In this document: piece after piece, positions 33,846 to 46,789 of the stretch
Numbering within the stretch: the stretch's first letter is position 1
How the letters are laid out: each line of letters starts with the position of its first letter
Assembly: GCA_021229015.1 (NCBI GenBank)
Contig: CM037789.1
Coordinates: forward strand, 36,708,469-36,772,468
DNA: 64,000 nucleotides
Direction: 5' to 3'
Source of the DNA: Solen grandis
Taxonomy: Eukaryota; Mollusca; Bivalvia; Adapedonta; Solenidae
Position numbers and translations under genes: made by a program
Notes under the pieces: model-generated
What the model was told of the DNA's origin: nothing
Database searches by the model: none
What the model saw: the letters and a program-made list of their open reading frames with translations, nothing else

Positions 33846-35580
33846 AAGGGTTTTTCGGTATGTCTTTTTTTTGCCGGGGTTCTCATTTCGGGGTAGTTCC
33901 AAGCCCGGGTTTTGTAAAGGGTGATGAGAAAATTTTTCCCGGAACGTACTGCTGTCAGATCCTTGTACGGGAGTCAGTGTTATACTTTTTCAATAGTTTA
34001 ATTCTTTACTTCAAAATGCAGTCTATATAATGCGTGCCCATTATTTTATTTCTTAAGTCCGTATCCCTTTATTCATGTTGAGGGGAAATTTTTTTCGTCG
34101 ATTTCCTGTTTTTCTATCCGCGAAATTCATCCCATAAAAAATTTTCCCTTGAACAGACCCTATGTTTTCTTGAACATAAGTCCATTAATAGCCTTCTATT
34201 TACCAAAAAAAATAGACTAATTTGTTCAAAACGAATGTTTTGCATAACCTTTACTAAATTTGGGGGAAAAAAAAAAGACAGGCACATTTGGATTTTGTGT
34301 TTTCCTTTTTGGGTTTTTTTTGCCTTCGATTTCATGTATTTTGCAGTAAAAAGTAGAAAAAAATAAAATACTTTTTCGAAGTTTTAAATTGACCTTTACT
34401 TCATTATGGTTTTCCCAAGTTTGTCAAAATTTTCAAAGAGAAAAGAGAATGGCTGTTTTGTTTGAATTTTTGTAAAATTTTTTGGGTTCCATTTGTGGTA
34501 AAAACCCGGGAAACAAAGGCCCCCCTCTTTAAAAACCTTTAAAGTTACCCTTTATTGGAAGTTTTTTATTTCGGGGAATCCAGTCAATGGCCTTGGTTGA
34601 AATTTTACTTCTGCCCCATGAAATTTTTATAAAGGGGATAAATTCTTATATTTTGATAATTAATTTTGGGTGGGCACAAATTTTTCCGTCTATTTCGGGG
34701 GGGTTTTTAAAACCCCATGAATATTTTTTCCACCAAGACCCGTTACGTTTTATAAAGACCCCGTTTTTTTCCCTAGAATATAATCCACAAAAAAATGTAG
34801 CCTCGAAATTCCCTTAAATCTTTAAAAATTTTAATGTCAATAAAAAATTAAAAAATAATACATAAATAAGTCCCCCACGATTATCAAGGGGTTTCCCGTT
34901 TGATTTATGATACATTTAGCATCGTGTTTGTGTTTTCTTTGAAGAAACAATACCCTGTTTTTTTTACATCTGCTGAAACCCGGGCAAATAAAGGGTTTGA
35001 TGTATTTTTTAAAAAAAGGGAAATTTGGGTTGTTGAGCATCGGTTTTGCGTAGTTTCAACCCTTTTATATTAGTAGACAAGTCAAGCCTTCAAAGGGCGG
35101 CTGATGTTATTGAACGGTTTTTTTTTGTTTAAACAATCAATTTCATTTTTATTAACTTCTTCTGACAAAATTGAGGAAACAACGATCTATTCAGTTAAAA
35201 AAAAAGGCAGACATTATAATTTACTGTCTTTTCCCGGGGAAGGCCAAACTAAAACCCCCCCCCCCCGTAAGAAACTGCTAACTTTTTTCACCAAGCAGAG
35301 CCCAACAGTCGGTACCCCGGATTTCGAACCCCCATAAATTTCCCAATCAGTGAAAGGTAAAACCATAAAACGTTTTAATTTGTTTGTTTTGGGTTAAAAC
35401 TTGGAGACTGTGCCCCTACAGTTTTTGAAACAAAATATACTGCCCACCCCTGCGTATCACGCCGAAACCCATGGGGCATGATATAAACCCGTAAACTTTA
35501 ACCTGGCAGGGGGGTAAACCAGTCCGAAAACTATCCTGAAAATATTTTGAACCCAAAGCAAGGCTGCCTACTTTTTTTTC
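33846..35580. other. Noisy DNA, nothing assigned
   Basis: No supportable feature on either strand. Confidence 0.4.
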
Positions 35581-35584
35581 TACT

Positions 35585-35672
35585 GTGTAGTCTCGGCCGG
35601 GGATCTAACCCACGACCTCCAAATTCCCGGGGGTTTGACGTTTTAAACCCCCAAACTGGGCCACGTCCCCCC
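35585..35672 (-). mobile_element. tRNA-like SINE head
   Basis: Read on the minus strand, an A-box-like 'gtggcccagtttgggggttt' is followed about 35 bases later by a B-box-like 'cgtgggttagatccccgg'. A canonical tRNA cloverleaf does not form. It is a tRNA-derived SINE head, degraded by noise. Confidence 0.5.
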
Positions 35673-37455
35673 CGGGGAAAGGGTCAAAATAAAAACAAAA
35701 AATATTTTTAACGTAAAAATAAAAGCGAAAATAAAAAAAATTTTCTATGGCACATCGCACGATCAAAATTTGCTCAAGGCCCACTCATAAGGTTTCCAGT
35801 GAAATTTTTTTCTGGGGTGCACCCCCCCGCCTTTTTGAATATGTCCAGTCAACGCACTGTTTGTCCCTATGTACCCTGTGTCCACACCCACGGCGAAGCG
35901 ATTTTTCTCCAGGATGGGGAGGATTTTTAAAGAGTTTTTAAAACCGCAGAACTTTGAAAACGAAAAGGCTTACCCCAATCATTTAATTGCAATTTTTTCT
36001 AAAATAAGAATTTTTCCCGCAAAAGAATCCCGTTTTGTTTTACTATTTAAGTGAAATTGTATACGGGCGTAATAATTTGCAAAAAACTAAAAAACATTTT
36101 TCATATTTTGGAACTAGATTTTCCGTTGCCCCCTTTGACCCCCAAATGATTATTTGGGATTTTTGGCCATCGCAAAGGGCCCCTGATTTCACTTTAAACA
36201 TCGCCCAACACACACACCCACACACAAACCACAAAACAAGAAAAAAACCCATGTCAGTTTTAAAAAATTAAAAATTAAATTTTACAAATTTAATTTACAT
36301 GCATTGTAAAAAAATTTTTGGGCCATATGGGGGAAAAACCCTTTAAAACCTGGTTAAATTTCCCTGGGCTCCCAAACTTCCTTTCATCAAATTTTCACAT
36401 CACCGGGGCGACTTTCCCAAAACAAGGTCCTTTTTGGGGCCAAAATTTATTTTCCCTTTTTAAAAAAACCCGTGAAAACTTAACCCATTAGACAAGCGTT
36501 GGCATCCCCATGGGGTTCTCTTCTTTTTATTTCTACCGATCAACTTTAAAACAGCTGCTTAATGTAAAGAAAACCTTGATAGGAAGAAAAATTTTTCGGG
36601 AAAATGTCGATATTTTTTCGTAAATGTTCGGGTTTCGGCGCCCTTCATATTTAAAATAAAATTTGTCGAAAAAGAGATAACAAATCATTTTTGATATAAA
36701 AAAACATCCAAAATTTCTACAAAAAAAATTTTTTTGATAATGTTCTTCTATCGAAAAACCTTTAAACGAAAACGTAAAAAAACAAATAAAACCCGACATT
36801 GCCCGAACTTTCCTCTTTCCCTTTAAGATTAGCTACCGCATTTCAATTTCATCTAATGCAAAAAAAAAATTGAAATAGTAAATACTTTGTATTTTTTCGG
36901 AAAATCTTTAAAAGCTTTTTACCTCTCTAAAGCTTGCTGTTTTGGGGTTTTGACTTAGTTATATTTTGTGTTTTTCCTTTTGGGCTCTATTGTAACCCCT
37001 TTGCTTTAATTAGGCATTTCTTTGGAACCGGGGCAAGACAGCACGGATTATATGACCTTGAAAGGGCGCTAGTTTTTAACGTAAACTTGGGTTCTGCATG
37101 TAGAGATTCTCCTCGCTAAGCGTAGGTTTTTATCCTGGGGACACAAGGACCCATTTTTTGTTTTTTGGAAAAAAACCCTTTTTTTAAAAATACTGGGGCG
37201 GGGTTTTAAAACGGGTCAGAAAGTAGCTTTTTTAATATCACCCCCAAGACAAATTTTTTGCCTTCTGAAAATCAAAAAAGTACATACGGTATGTTAACAG
37301 AATAATTTTATTACCTTGGGTTCCGACGATGCATGTACCCTTTGGGGGACTAATATATTTAAGCCATATTCAGGGGATTTTGAACCCCTCAAATTTCTAT
37401 AGGGGGGGATTATTATGATTATACCCGGGGGCCCCTTTGTGCCGGGGTCCCCTTT
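35673..37455. other. Noisy DNA, nothing assigned
   Basis: No gene supported. 36980-37110 is less distorted ('gggcaagacagcacggatta') but matches nothing I recognise. Confidence 0.4.
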
Positions 37456-37459
37456 AAAC

Positions 37460-37695
37460 CACATGTAAATACCCCTCACCGCTAAGTTCGAATCCCCCCG
37501 GCCCGGATCAATTTTGGGTTTCCCTGTAAGGAAGCCTTCCACTTGCTTGCGGGATTTGGGTTTTACCCATGCCTCCCTTTCATTCGGGGTCTTCCTCTAC
37601 CCGTAAATTTGCTGGACTCGCCCTTTTGAAATGAAATCGTCGAACACGGTAAACTCAAAAAAGTCCCAAATCAATCAAATGACGGTAAAATCCGA
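37460..37695 (+). mobile_element. SINE, noisy copy 2 (B-box to tail)
   Basis: 'ctaagttcgaatccccccgg' is the B-box; then 'gggtttccctgtaaggaagc', 'cttccacttgcttgcggga', 'ggggtcttcctctacccgta' and 'cacggtaaactcaaa'. This is the most complete copy of the SINE family that also occurs at 29930 and 62880. The tail 'gtaaactcaaa' is probably a distorted 'gttaaacccaaa'. Confidence 0.7.
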
Positions 37696-38949
37696 AAAGG
37701 GGAATTTGGTCTCAGGCCGCAACCCTTTAAAATTCTTCAACAATATTACGGGATATCTTTTCCCCACATTTGGCCCCCCTTTTTGGAAAAAAGTTTTTTT
37801 TAATTCATAAATCAAAATTTAAAAAACCCAAAGGGCCCTACAATTTTTTATTCGTTTCAATTTTTCCACCAACCATGAACCTTCTAAGTCCGAGAAAAAA
37901 ATAAAACATGGGTTTTTTTTAGTTTTTTTTCTTTTTTCCAAATTTTTGGTTTTTATCAAATACAACCAGCCTTTTGTGCAGAGAACAGTGAAATTTAAAC
38001 AAGATTCCCAATGGTAAAAGCGTCCGTGTCGGGAAAAGTAAAGGGCGTGGGGTTGATCCCCGGCCGCGGGGGCGGAAAACGCAAAAAAAATGGGCCCGGC
38101 CCCCTATGTAAAATCCGCAAACAGTCCGCCCCCCCCAGGGTGCAAATGGGTAAGAAGTATTTGCTTTCGATAACTCATTAAATTTTTTTCGGAAGGTTAA
38201 TTGGACCGGGGGCTAGAAAAATTTCCCTCATAGGGCTGGTAAACCGAAGGTTGAAGTCCACAAGGAAGGGGGGGTTTTTTTGGGATTCGAATCCGCAGCG
38301 ACATATGATAGACGTTCTGATATTTATGTATTAAGGCCCGAAATTTGGGCCCCGGAAATCAAGATAAGTGACCTGGGTGCGGTAATATGCCACTTGTCAA
38401 CGGCGGGGAATACAGAAAAATTGACCGCACTAAAAACTGGCTGAAGTAGAAATAGTTTCCCCAAAATTGAAAATCTGGGGGACTTAACCCCAACTTTTTT
38501 TGTATGATCTGTTTCACGTGGTGTGTGCCGCTTTCCCCCATTGCTAGAAAAATAAGGTAAATTTTCCCCTACTGCCCCCCCTTTTACTACCTTTCAACTT
38601 TCAGGATACAGTTTTTTAAACCATAAAATTCTTTAAATAGACACACCCCTATGATTTGTAAACCCTTTACATGTGTGTTTTTTTTACCGACCGCAAATTT
38701 CAGCGCCGGGGTTCGAACATGATAAAATGCCCCTGTCGACATTTGCTCCAATATTTTATAACTGCATTTTGTTAACCCCTTTTGTTTAAAACCCAAAAGA
38801 AAAAACAATAAAGGGAGCCCACCTTTCGTTTTGTACAAATTAGCTAAAAAAATCCAAAGACAGAGACATATTGCCAAACATTGTCTTTCTAATTTTTGAA
38901 AGTAAAAAACCCCAATTATAAGGTAATCTCAATAAAAATAGTTAAATAA
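37696..38949. other. Noisy DNA with two tRNA-like B-box words
   Basis: 'ggcgtggggttgatccccgg' (38045) on the plus strand and 'ggggttcgaac' (38708) resemble B-boxes of further SINE heads. No complete element and no gene. Confidence 0.35.
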
Positions 38950-40475
38950 ACCCCACCCCTTTTCATAATTTCCCCCCACCGGGCCCAAATGGGTTTTAAA
39001 ACCTCACCCCCTTTTCATAATTCCCGACACCGGGGCAAGGGGGTTAAATACCTCACCCCTTGGGATTATCCCCCGACACCCGGGTCCAAATGGTTTTAAT
39101 TTCCTCACCCCTTTTAAAATTATCCTGAAAACCGGGGCAAGTGGTTTAAAATTTCCTCACCCATTTTCATTATCCTTTACCGGGGGCAAGAGGTTTAATA
39201 CCTCAAATCCTTTACATAATCCAAAACCGGGACAAGTTTGGTTTTAAAAAATCACCGCTTTTCAAAATCCAGACACCGGGGCCCCCGTGGGTTTTAAAAC
39301 CTTTGCCCCTTTACATTTTCCTGACAAACCCGGGCAAGTGGTTTAATACCTCAAACCCCCTTTTCATTATCCTGCCCCCGGGGCAAGTGGGGTTTTAAAA
39401 CATTTTCCCCTTTACATTATCCCCCCACACCCGGGGCAAGTGGTTTTTAAAAACCTCACCCCTTTTTCATAATCCAGACCCGGGGGCAAGTGGTTTTTTT
39501 AAACCCCCCACTTTACATTTTCCTGACACCTGTCAAGTGGTTTTAAATTCCCCAACCCTTTAAAAAAAATCCGACACCAAGTCAAGTGGGGTTTAAAAAA
39601 ACCCCACCCCTTTTCATTATCTGAAACCCCAAGGTCAAGGGGGTTTTAAAACCCCCACCGTTTAAAAATTATCCGCACAAAAGGGCGCGTGGTTGAATAC
39701 CTCCCTCTCTTTACATTAACCTGAAAACCGGCAAGTGGTTTTTAATTTCATCGCCCCTTAAAATTATCCTGACACAAAAGTTCCAAAACGGTTTAATACC
39801 TCACCTCTTTACATAACCCTGACAAACCCAGTAAAGGGTTTTAAAACTCACCCCTTTACAAATCCAAACCCCGGGGCAAGGGGGTTTTTAAAACCCCACC
39901 CCTTTACATTAAACGTGGGCAAAGGGGAAGGGTTTTAAAACCACCCCCTTTTCATAATCCGACACCGGGTTTAAGTGGTTTTTTTACCCCACCCCTTTTT
40001 TCTGACCCCGACCCGGGGCAAAATTTAATACATCCCCCGCCTTTTCATTAAAACCTGCACCGGGGCAAGTTTGTTTTTAAATTTCCCCCCCCTTTACATT
40101 TTTCTTGACAAAACCCGGGGCGGGGTTTTAAAACCTTTACCCCTTTACATTACCTGACACCGGGCAAGTTTGGGTTTTAAAACCTCACCCCCTTTTCGTT
40201 TACCTGCAAAACCCGGGGCCCAAATTTGGGTTTAAAAATTCCTCGCCCCCTTTTCATTATCCTGACAACCCCCTCAAGTGGTTTAATACCCACCCTTTAA
40301 AAATTTTTTCCGCACCCGGGGCAAGTGGTTAATTTCCTCACCCCTTTACTTTTTCCTGACACCGGGTCAAAATGGTTTTAAAACCTCACCCCTTTACATT
40401 TCCTGAACCCGGGGCCCAAGGGGTTTTTAATTTCCTCCCCCTTTACAAAAATCCCGACACCGGGCAAAACATTCA
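38950..40475 (+). repeat. Tandem array of roughly 47-50-bp units, about 30 noisy copies
   Basis: The consensus by eye is 'cctcacccctttacattatc' then 'ctgacaccggggcaagtggt' and 'ttaata'. Almost every copy differs, mostly by a base turning into its neighbour (tacatt to ttcatt; cctgacacc to ccccccacc) and by run-length changes. The module matches the 'cacattatccggacaccgagcc' core of the SINE-like body at 2262-2512. Confidence 0.85.
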
Positions 40476-42645
40476 ACCACTCGGTTCCCTGGGGAAAGAA
40501 CATTTTTTTATCCCAAAAAAATGTGAAAATGGATCAAAGTTCGTGTAAAGACCGCTTTAAAACCGACCACCAATGCCTTTTTTTTTTTTGTTTTTTTTTT
40601 CTTTTTTTAAATTTTTGTTATTACCCCTGGCATAGATAGCAGGGGTCGTAGAAACCATCCCCCGACCACCTTTCAAAAAATAATTTCAAGAAAATGCAAT
40701 AATGTTCCGTGTAAAATTTTTTTGGATAATAAAAAAAAAAAAAAGATGAAAAAAAAAAAAAAAGAACAAAAAAGAAAAAAATACAAAAGAAAAAAAAAAC
40801 AAAATACACTTTCATAAGCCCAAACTTAGGTATGAATATAAAAAAGGGGAAAATTTTTTTACGGGTTTGTTTGGGTTGTCCCAAAGGAAGTTTTACAAAT
40901 GACCAGTTTTCTATTTTTTTATTCTCTTATATTTGTCTTTTATATACTTTCCATTCAAAAAATAAGCTTGCTTTTAGGGACCCCTAACTCTTTGGGGTTT
41001 TTTTTTTCTTCTTCTGCATTTAAATAATACTTTATTTTTGTAAGAATAAAAAATATAATTTTTTTTAAAACTTTTTTATCTCTTCCTATAAAAAATTCCT
41101 CAATTTTATTTTTAATGTTACTCCCTTTTTTTTCCAAAATCAATTTAACTTCTTTCATCAAATTTTGAATAATCCCGCAAAAACCAGAACAAATGTATAA
41201 ATTTTCTCTTCCCCCCTCTTTACAAAAAGTTTTCAAATTTATCATCTAAACATTCATTTGACATAATTAAAAGATTAAGTACCGAAATCCTAAAGAATTT
41301 GTAACTGTAAACCCTTGCAAAAGGGGGTCTCTATTAAAATATTACATTTTGTAACATATTTTCCCAATTTAATATTAAAATATTAATTTTCCCTTTTTCT
41401 TGACTTGTGGGTACATCATTGTCTGCAATCAAAACTTAAAAACGTGCTTACATTCCTTGTTAGAAAATCAGCTTTTTAAAAAAACATGATTTAAAAAAGG
41501 GCCAATTAGCATTTAAAAATCAATTTTTTCCCAAAGTTACTGGGTTTTTAAATAATAATTTTTTGGTGCCTTTTAAGGGCCCAAAACAAAAAAATTTAAC
41601 TTTTTTCCAATACTTTGTTCTATATTTTAAATATGAACAAAATCCCCTATCCTTTTGGTTTAATAAAATTTACAAAAACATCTTTTTGCCTCTCTCATGC
41701 ATATATTTATCCAAACAAAATACCCCTGTTCCCCAAACTTTAATGAGCTATTTTTAAAATAATGGCAAAGGGCAGAAAATCCTCAACTGTACACCGGGGA
41801 ACTATTTCCCTGGAAAATTCCCTTTTAACTCCTTTTCACATCACAAAACCCGAATTTATTTTTTTTACTTTTTTTTTTTAAAAATTTCCCTAGAATGAAT
41901 TCCCCCAAATTTAAAAAATTTTATTTTTGTCAAATAAAAATTATAACAAAAAACACATTCCTTTGCCTCTTAAGAAATTTCTTTTCCACGACATTTTTAT
42001 TTCTCCCGCTCATATTGTATAATTTTCTTCATTTTTAAACCCCCTTTCCCCGTATAGTTTTTTACAATAACCCGAACACTTAATAATATGGACCATTTCC
42101 CTACAAATTATATAAAATTTATTTTAAAATCATTCATTATTTTAATAGGGGTTTTGGGGGGAAAAAAGGTAAACAAAAAGTGTAAAAAAGGGGGAAATAA
42201 AAATTTTTCACCAAATAATTTTTTCCCAAAATTTTTGGGGGTAAAAAATTTTTGTTCCAGGGAAGATATAATTTTTTTTTTAAAATTTTCCCAAAATTTC
42301 ATTAAAATTTGCATTATCATAAAATCCAAATCTACATCCAAAATAACACAAGAACTTTAAAAATTTTGAAATTCCCAAAATAGTTTTGGGATTTTGTTTT
42401 TAAATTTATCTAATACTGTATTTTCCCTTGCCCCCAATCCAATTTAAAAATTTTTCTTTCCAAAATTGACTTTTTAAAACCCAAAAAAGAAGAAAATTCA
42501 GGGAACAAAACTAAAACAGAAATTTTAAAATTCCTCTGAACCATCTATTAACAAAGAATGTCGTCAGCAAACTGTGATATTTTTTATTTAAATCCATCAA
42601 TGGTAATTTTCCTTTTAATTTTTTTAAAAAACCCACAAGGACTTG
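40476..42645. other. Noisy DNA, nothing assigned
   Basis: 40570-40800 is poly-T and poly-A rich; 40900-42500 is AT-rich and somewhat cleaner. No gene or repeat is supported. Confidence 0.45.
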
Positions 42646-42649
42646 CCCT

Positions 42650-43625
42650 GTTTTTTTTAAACTTACCTGAGCACGAAGTCTCAAGGTGAGCTTTTTGGGG
42701 AACAACCCCGCGTCCGTCGTTTCCCCGCAAAACAAATTTTCTTTAAACGACACAAAATTCCCAAAAAAAACTTGATCAAAAGTGGAAACCCATGGTTGCC
42801 ATGACAACAGAAAAAAAAAAAAAATGGAAAAAAAAAAACATTCCCTTTTCCCTTTAAAACCCCTTAATTTGGGCCCGATTTTTTAAAAAATTTGGGGACA
42901 GGTGTTCCCTTTGGTACTCTCCCACCAAGATTTTCTAAAATTTTTTCTGATCCGTAAAAAACATGGCCGCCAGGGGTTTTTAAAGTAATAAATGAAATTT
43001 TTTAAAAAAACCCCTCCCTCTGGAACCGCTTTTACAAAATTTTGATTAAGTTTTGGGAGGGATGATTTGTTTGTTTATGCTTCACAAAATTTTTTAAAAT
43101 TTTTTCAAACGGGAAAAAAAAATGGCCAGGGCAAAAAATTTTTTTTAGCAGGCCGGGATGATCCTTTTGGGGAAGCTTCACAAAAGTTTCTAAAATCCAA
43201 TTTTCCCCTCCGTAAAAAAAATGACTTGGGCCCGGGGCGGGCCTTAATTGCCTTATATGTATAAAAAATGAAATCTTTGAATGACATCTCCCCTGAAAAA
43301 AACCCTTGACCCGAAAATTTTAAATTTAAAATTTTTGGGAAGATGATCCTTGGGGGGAAGCTTTTACAAAAGTTTTCTGAAAAAATTTCCCCATCCAAAA
43401 AATAAGGCTGCCAAAGGGGCCCGGGCTGATTTTCCTTAAAAAGTTTAATTTTAAAATTTAAACTCTTCTGAAAAATGATAGACAGAATTTTTATTAAACT
43501 TTGCAGGGGTCATTTCATTAAAACAAGGGCCCAAATTTTAAAAATATTTTAATTTCAGACTGATGTTCCTTTGGGGAACGAGCCCATCCCGGGCCCCCAT
43601 GGGCCCCCTTGTTAAAACCCACTGT
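42650..43625 (-). repeat. Noisy copy of the GCTCACC-hairpin repeat, tail first, with about four internal units
   Basis: Starts with the hairpin 'ttacctgagcacgaagtctc..aaggtgagcttttt', then 'ccgcgtccgtcgtttccccg', 'catggttgccatgacaacag', and about four units carrying 'ttttggggaagcttcacaaa' or 'tggtactctcccaccaag', 'ttttctgatccgtaaaaaac' and 'atggccgccagg'. It is the reverse orientation of the clean copies at 9931 and 10917. It ends near 43620 with 'cccatgggcccccttgtt', the reverse of the head 'acaagagggccatgatggcc'. Both ends are thus visible. Confidence 0.75.
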
Positions 43626-44115
43626 ACTGTTTTTTAAATATTGACCCGGGGACTCATTTATTATAATTTTTAAACGTACTCGGAATAAACGTAGGTGTCG
43701 AGAAAAAAGCTTTCATGGCCCTTTTATATTACGATTTGATACCTGATATCATAAAGTAAAAAAAAAAAAACCCGATGTCAACCCTGCTTTCCAAAGTTTT
43801 CCAAAAAAAAAGAATTGGGGATTCGAACCCCAAAACCGAATAAACAATTTTAAAAAACGAAACCGCGGCGGGTCCATGGGGGGGGGGGGGGTTTCCCGGC
43901 CCCACGCCCCCCCTAAATTTCTCCCCACCAAAACATTTAAAAAAAACCCCCCCCCCCCCCGAAAACTCACAAGAATGCATCATTTTACAGCTTAAAAGAT
44001 AAAACAAAACAAGGGGGTTTTCCCCCCCTCCAAAGTCTAACCGTAACTAACCACCCCTTACCACGCCTCGGCAAACGGCATGCATTGTCACTGGCCCTTT
44101 AATTTTTTTTTTTAA
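43626..44115. other. Noisy DNA with a B-box-like word
   Basis: 'ggggattcgaaccccaa' at about 43815 reads as a B-box on the minus strand. No complete SINE or gene is seen. Confidence 0.35.
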
Positions 44116-44119
44116 AATA

Positions 44120-44195
44120 GCGCCTCCCCTAACCTGAACTCCTGGATCCGGCTCTTGATACCAACGCTCTACCGATTTGACTTTTTTGATCAGCT
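44120..44195 (-). mobile_element. tRNA-like SINE head
   Basis: On the minus strand, an A-box 'atcggtagagcgttggtatc' precedes a B-box-like 'ggagttcaggttag' by about 30 bases. A 117-codon ORF across this piece is incidental. Confidence 0.55.
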
Positions 44196-46635
44196 GTTTC
44201 ATTTTTCCCCACCTTTTAACAGGGTATAAATATACTGCCGGATCATTTTTCATTTGACATGTTATATTATATGTGCCGTCATTTGGGCTTTTTCGACTGA
44301 GGTTTATGTTGACTAACTTTTTTTTGTTTCCTTTAAAAGTTTTCATTCGAATGTTTAGATTTGACGGGCAGAGCGTTATTAAATTACTCAAAGAAAACAA
44401 TGCTAGGGGGAAATTATTTTCAAAAATTTAAAAAAAGTAAACCCTAAGCAAAAATTTGAAAAGATTATATATTTATTTAAATTACTTTTCGTGTGTTTTG
44501 CTAAACCAATAATTTTTCAAATTTTTTAATTTTTGCCTCCCCCCTTCAATCAGAGGAAATTTTTTGATAAATGTAGAATAATGTTTAGGGGTCCTTTTAA
44601 AAAAAAGTAACGCGTTTAATTTTTTTCATTTAGCCTTTATTAGTTTTGGGGGCCCTTTAAAAGAAAATCTAATAATTTTAAAGCAATTGACCCGGGAAAA
44701 AAAATTCTTTTTCACATCTTTATGCTTTTTACTTTAAAAGTAAAACTGGTTTATTGATATAAGCGACAAATGCAGATATCTTTTCGAAATTGAGTATTTT
44801 TCGTTGAGTAATTTTTTCCCTTGCGCACCTTGTTTCGCCAACCTTTCGTTCTCAACGGAAAGTTTCCCCAAACGAATAGTCCCAAAATCAAAATTGACTA
44901 AAACACATAAATATCAACAAGGATGGACACAAAATTGGGGGTCGAAATTTGCCCAACTCATTTTTTCTCCCAAAAAAGGGTTTGAATAAATCTAACAATT
45001 TTTTTTCAGAAATCAATAGAAAATGCCCTTTTTGCTACCCCCCCAAAAACAAACAATGAAAAAATTTTTTCTTTTTTGTCCCGCTTTTTCATTTGATATA
45101 TTTGTGAATCTGCCAAAAAAAAAAAACCTGGAAACCCAAAAATTTTGAAAAATAAAACAATCCGCAATAAAGCCGACTAATTTCCGCCCTTTTCATTTCA
45201 AACCATTCCCAATTTAAATTTCACTTCTTTTCTTTTTTCCCCAACAGAGCAAGTCCCTGCACCCAGCCTGCATAAAAGATAACACGTTTTTTTTTTATTG
45301 GTTTTTTCCTTTTAATAAACGGGTCTTTATGGGTTTTTCTAAAAACCCCTTACTTAAATTTAGTAATTTCCCTTGTATCTGACAGGGTTTGCATGTGTAA
45401 AAATAGAGAGCAAATATTAAAAACTAATATACAGATTAACAAAATAATTTTATTTCTTAATGTGTTGCATGAACCTAAAAAATTTCGTTTGGGTTTTTTG
45501 GGTTTCACCCACGAAGTCCCCCGTCCCTTTTATTGAGTATATTTTGCCCAAGGCATAGAACCGCAGAATTTTTCCCTTCTCATTGGAAACTGATCATCAC
45601 AAAAATGTACCTTTTTTTTTTTTTTCCCCGGTAAAGTATATTAAAACATGGTAAGGATAAAAAACTCCCTTTAAACCCATTAAAGAAGGTCGTACATTTT
45701 CAGATGTATGCTTTTAATCATAATTATTTTGTGCAGGTTCGGTCAGTTTGATATCAAATAAACCATACGAATCGTGGTCAAAAAGGCAACCTTGAATACG
45801 AAAAAAAGCCCCGAAATGCAACACTTTTTTTATACTTTTTTTTAAGTAGCCCTTTCGGGGGGGGGATTGAATTTTAAACGATTTTAGCGGGTTGACATCG
45901 ACAGATAGCGGGAAAAATTTCATGCTATTTGTTTTTTAAATTTTCGTCATCCAATTTGAAACACTTAAACACATTCATTATCAAAAAATAATTTTTTTAA
46001 TCATTAAAAGTTTTGTGGAGCATTGATATTCGTTTATACGCGGGGGGGTTTAACCCAAGATCATTTTCCCCCAACCCTTCTCATCTTAAAAACCCCATAG
46101 GGGAGGGCCTTTTTACCCATGCGGCCCCATGGGGGGCCCCTGAAAGAGGTTTGGGAAAAGAGGGGCCCAAAAAGAGGGCGGGTTTGGGTTTGCAATTTAA
46201 GTTTTGGGGTAAACGCAATCCAGCGATCAAAATAAAGGTTTTGGGGTGTTTTTTAATATGTCACCCCTATTGAAAGGGCCCCGCCAGTTTTTACTTATGA
46301 ACCCCTCTTTAAATTTTTTCATATACCTTCCTGGTTTCCCCCCTATTTGCCAGGCCCAGGGAGGGAAACAACCATAAACATATTTTTAAAACTGGCCGGC
46401 CTCACAACGGCCTTTCAAACGTTACTCTGCGGGGGATCGAGCCTTCGGAAACCCCCCCGTTCCCGAAAACAGATTTTCTTATATTTTTTTCCCTTGCCCT
46501 TAAATGACCGACACATTTCTTTTGCGCATGCGCTCCCCTTCACAGGCTGAACATCAAGTTTATAATAAACAATTCATCCCCGGATCTGTTGAAATGTCAT
46601 TTGGGGAACCTCCCCTGGCCCCACCCGGGTTAAAA
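44196..46635. other. Noisy DNA, nothing assigned
   Basis: No feature supported. 44196-44400 is cleaner than average, but its translation has no known domain. Confidence 0.4.
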
Positions 46636-46639
46636 ATCG

Positions 46640-46765
46640 CTGACTTTAACACTAACTCAGGGCCCCCCAAACCCCTGGGTTCGAATCCCGTCAGGGGCAT
46701 TCGGGGCTTTTATAAGAGGAACCTTTTCCCGCTGGGGTTGCGGGAGGGCGGTGGTTTTTTTAAAA
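46640..46765 (+). mobile_element. SINE head, noisy copy
   Basis: 'cctgggttcgaatcccgtca' is a good B-box in a pairing arm, followed by 'ggggcattcggggctttt' and 'gctggggttgcgggagggcg', which match the SINE body after the B-box at 37490. The element runs into the A/T tract at 46790. Confidence 0.55.
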
Positions 46766-46789
46766 TTTATTTTTTATTAAAATTAAATT

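Noticed and set aside
38950..40475. CRISPR-like repeat array
   Set aside because: Units are contiguous without unique spacers, the organism is a eukaryote, and differences between units are noise.
44047..44400. 117-codon minus-strand ORF as a gene
   Set aside because: Its C-terminal third is the tRNA-like SINE head; the rest has no recognisable domain and sits in error-prone sequence.
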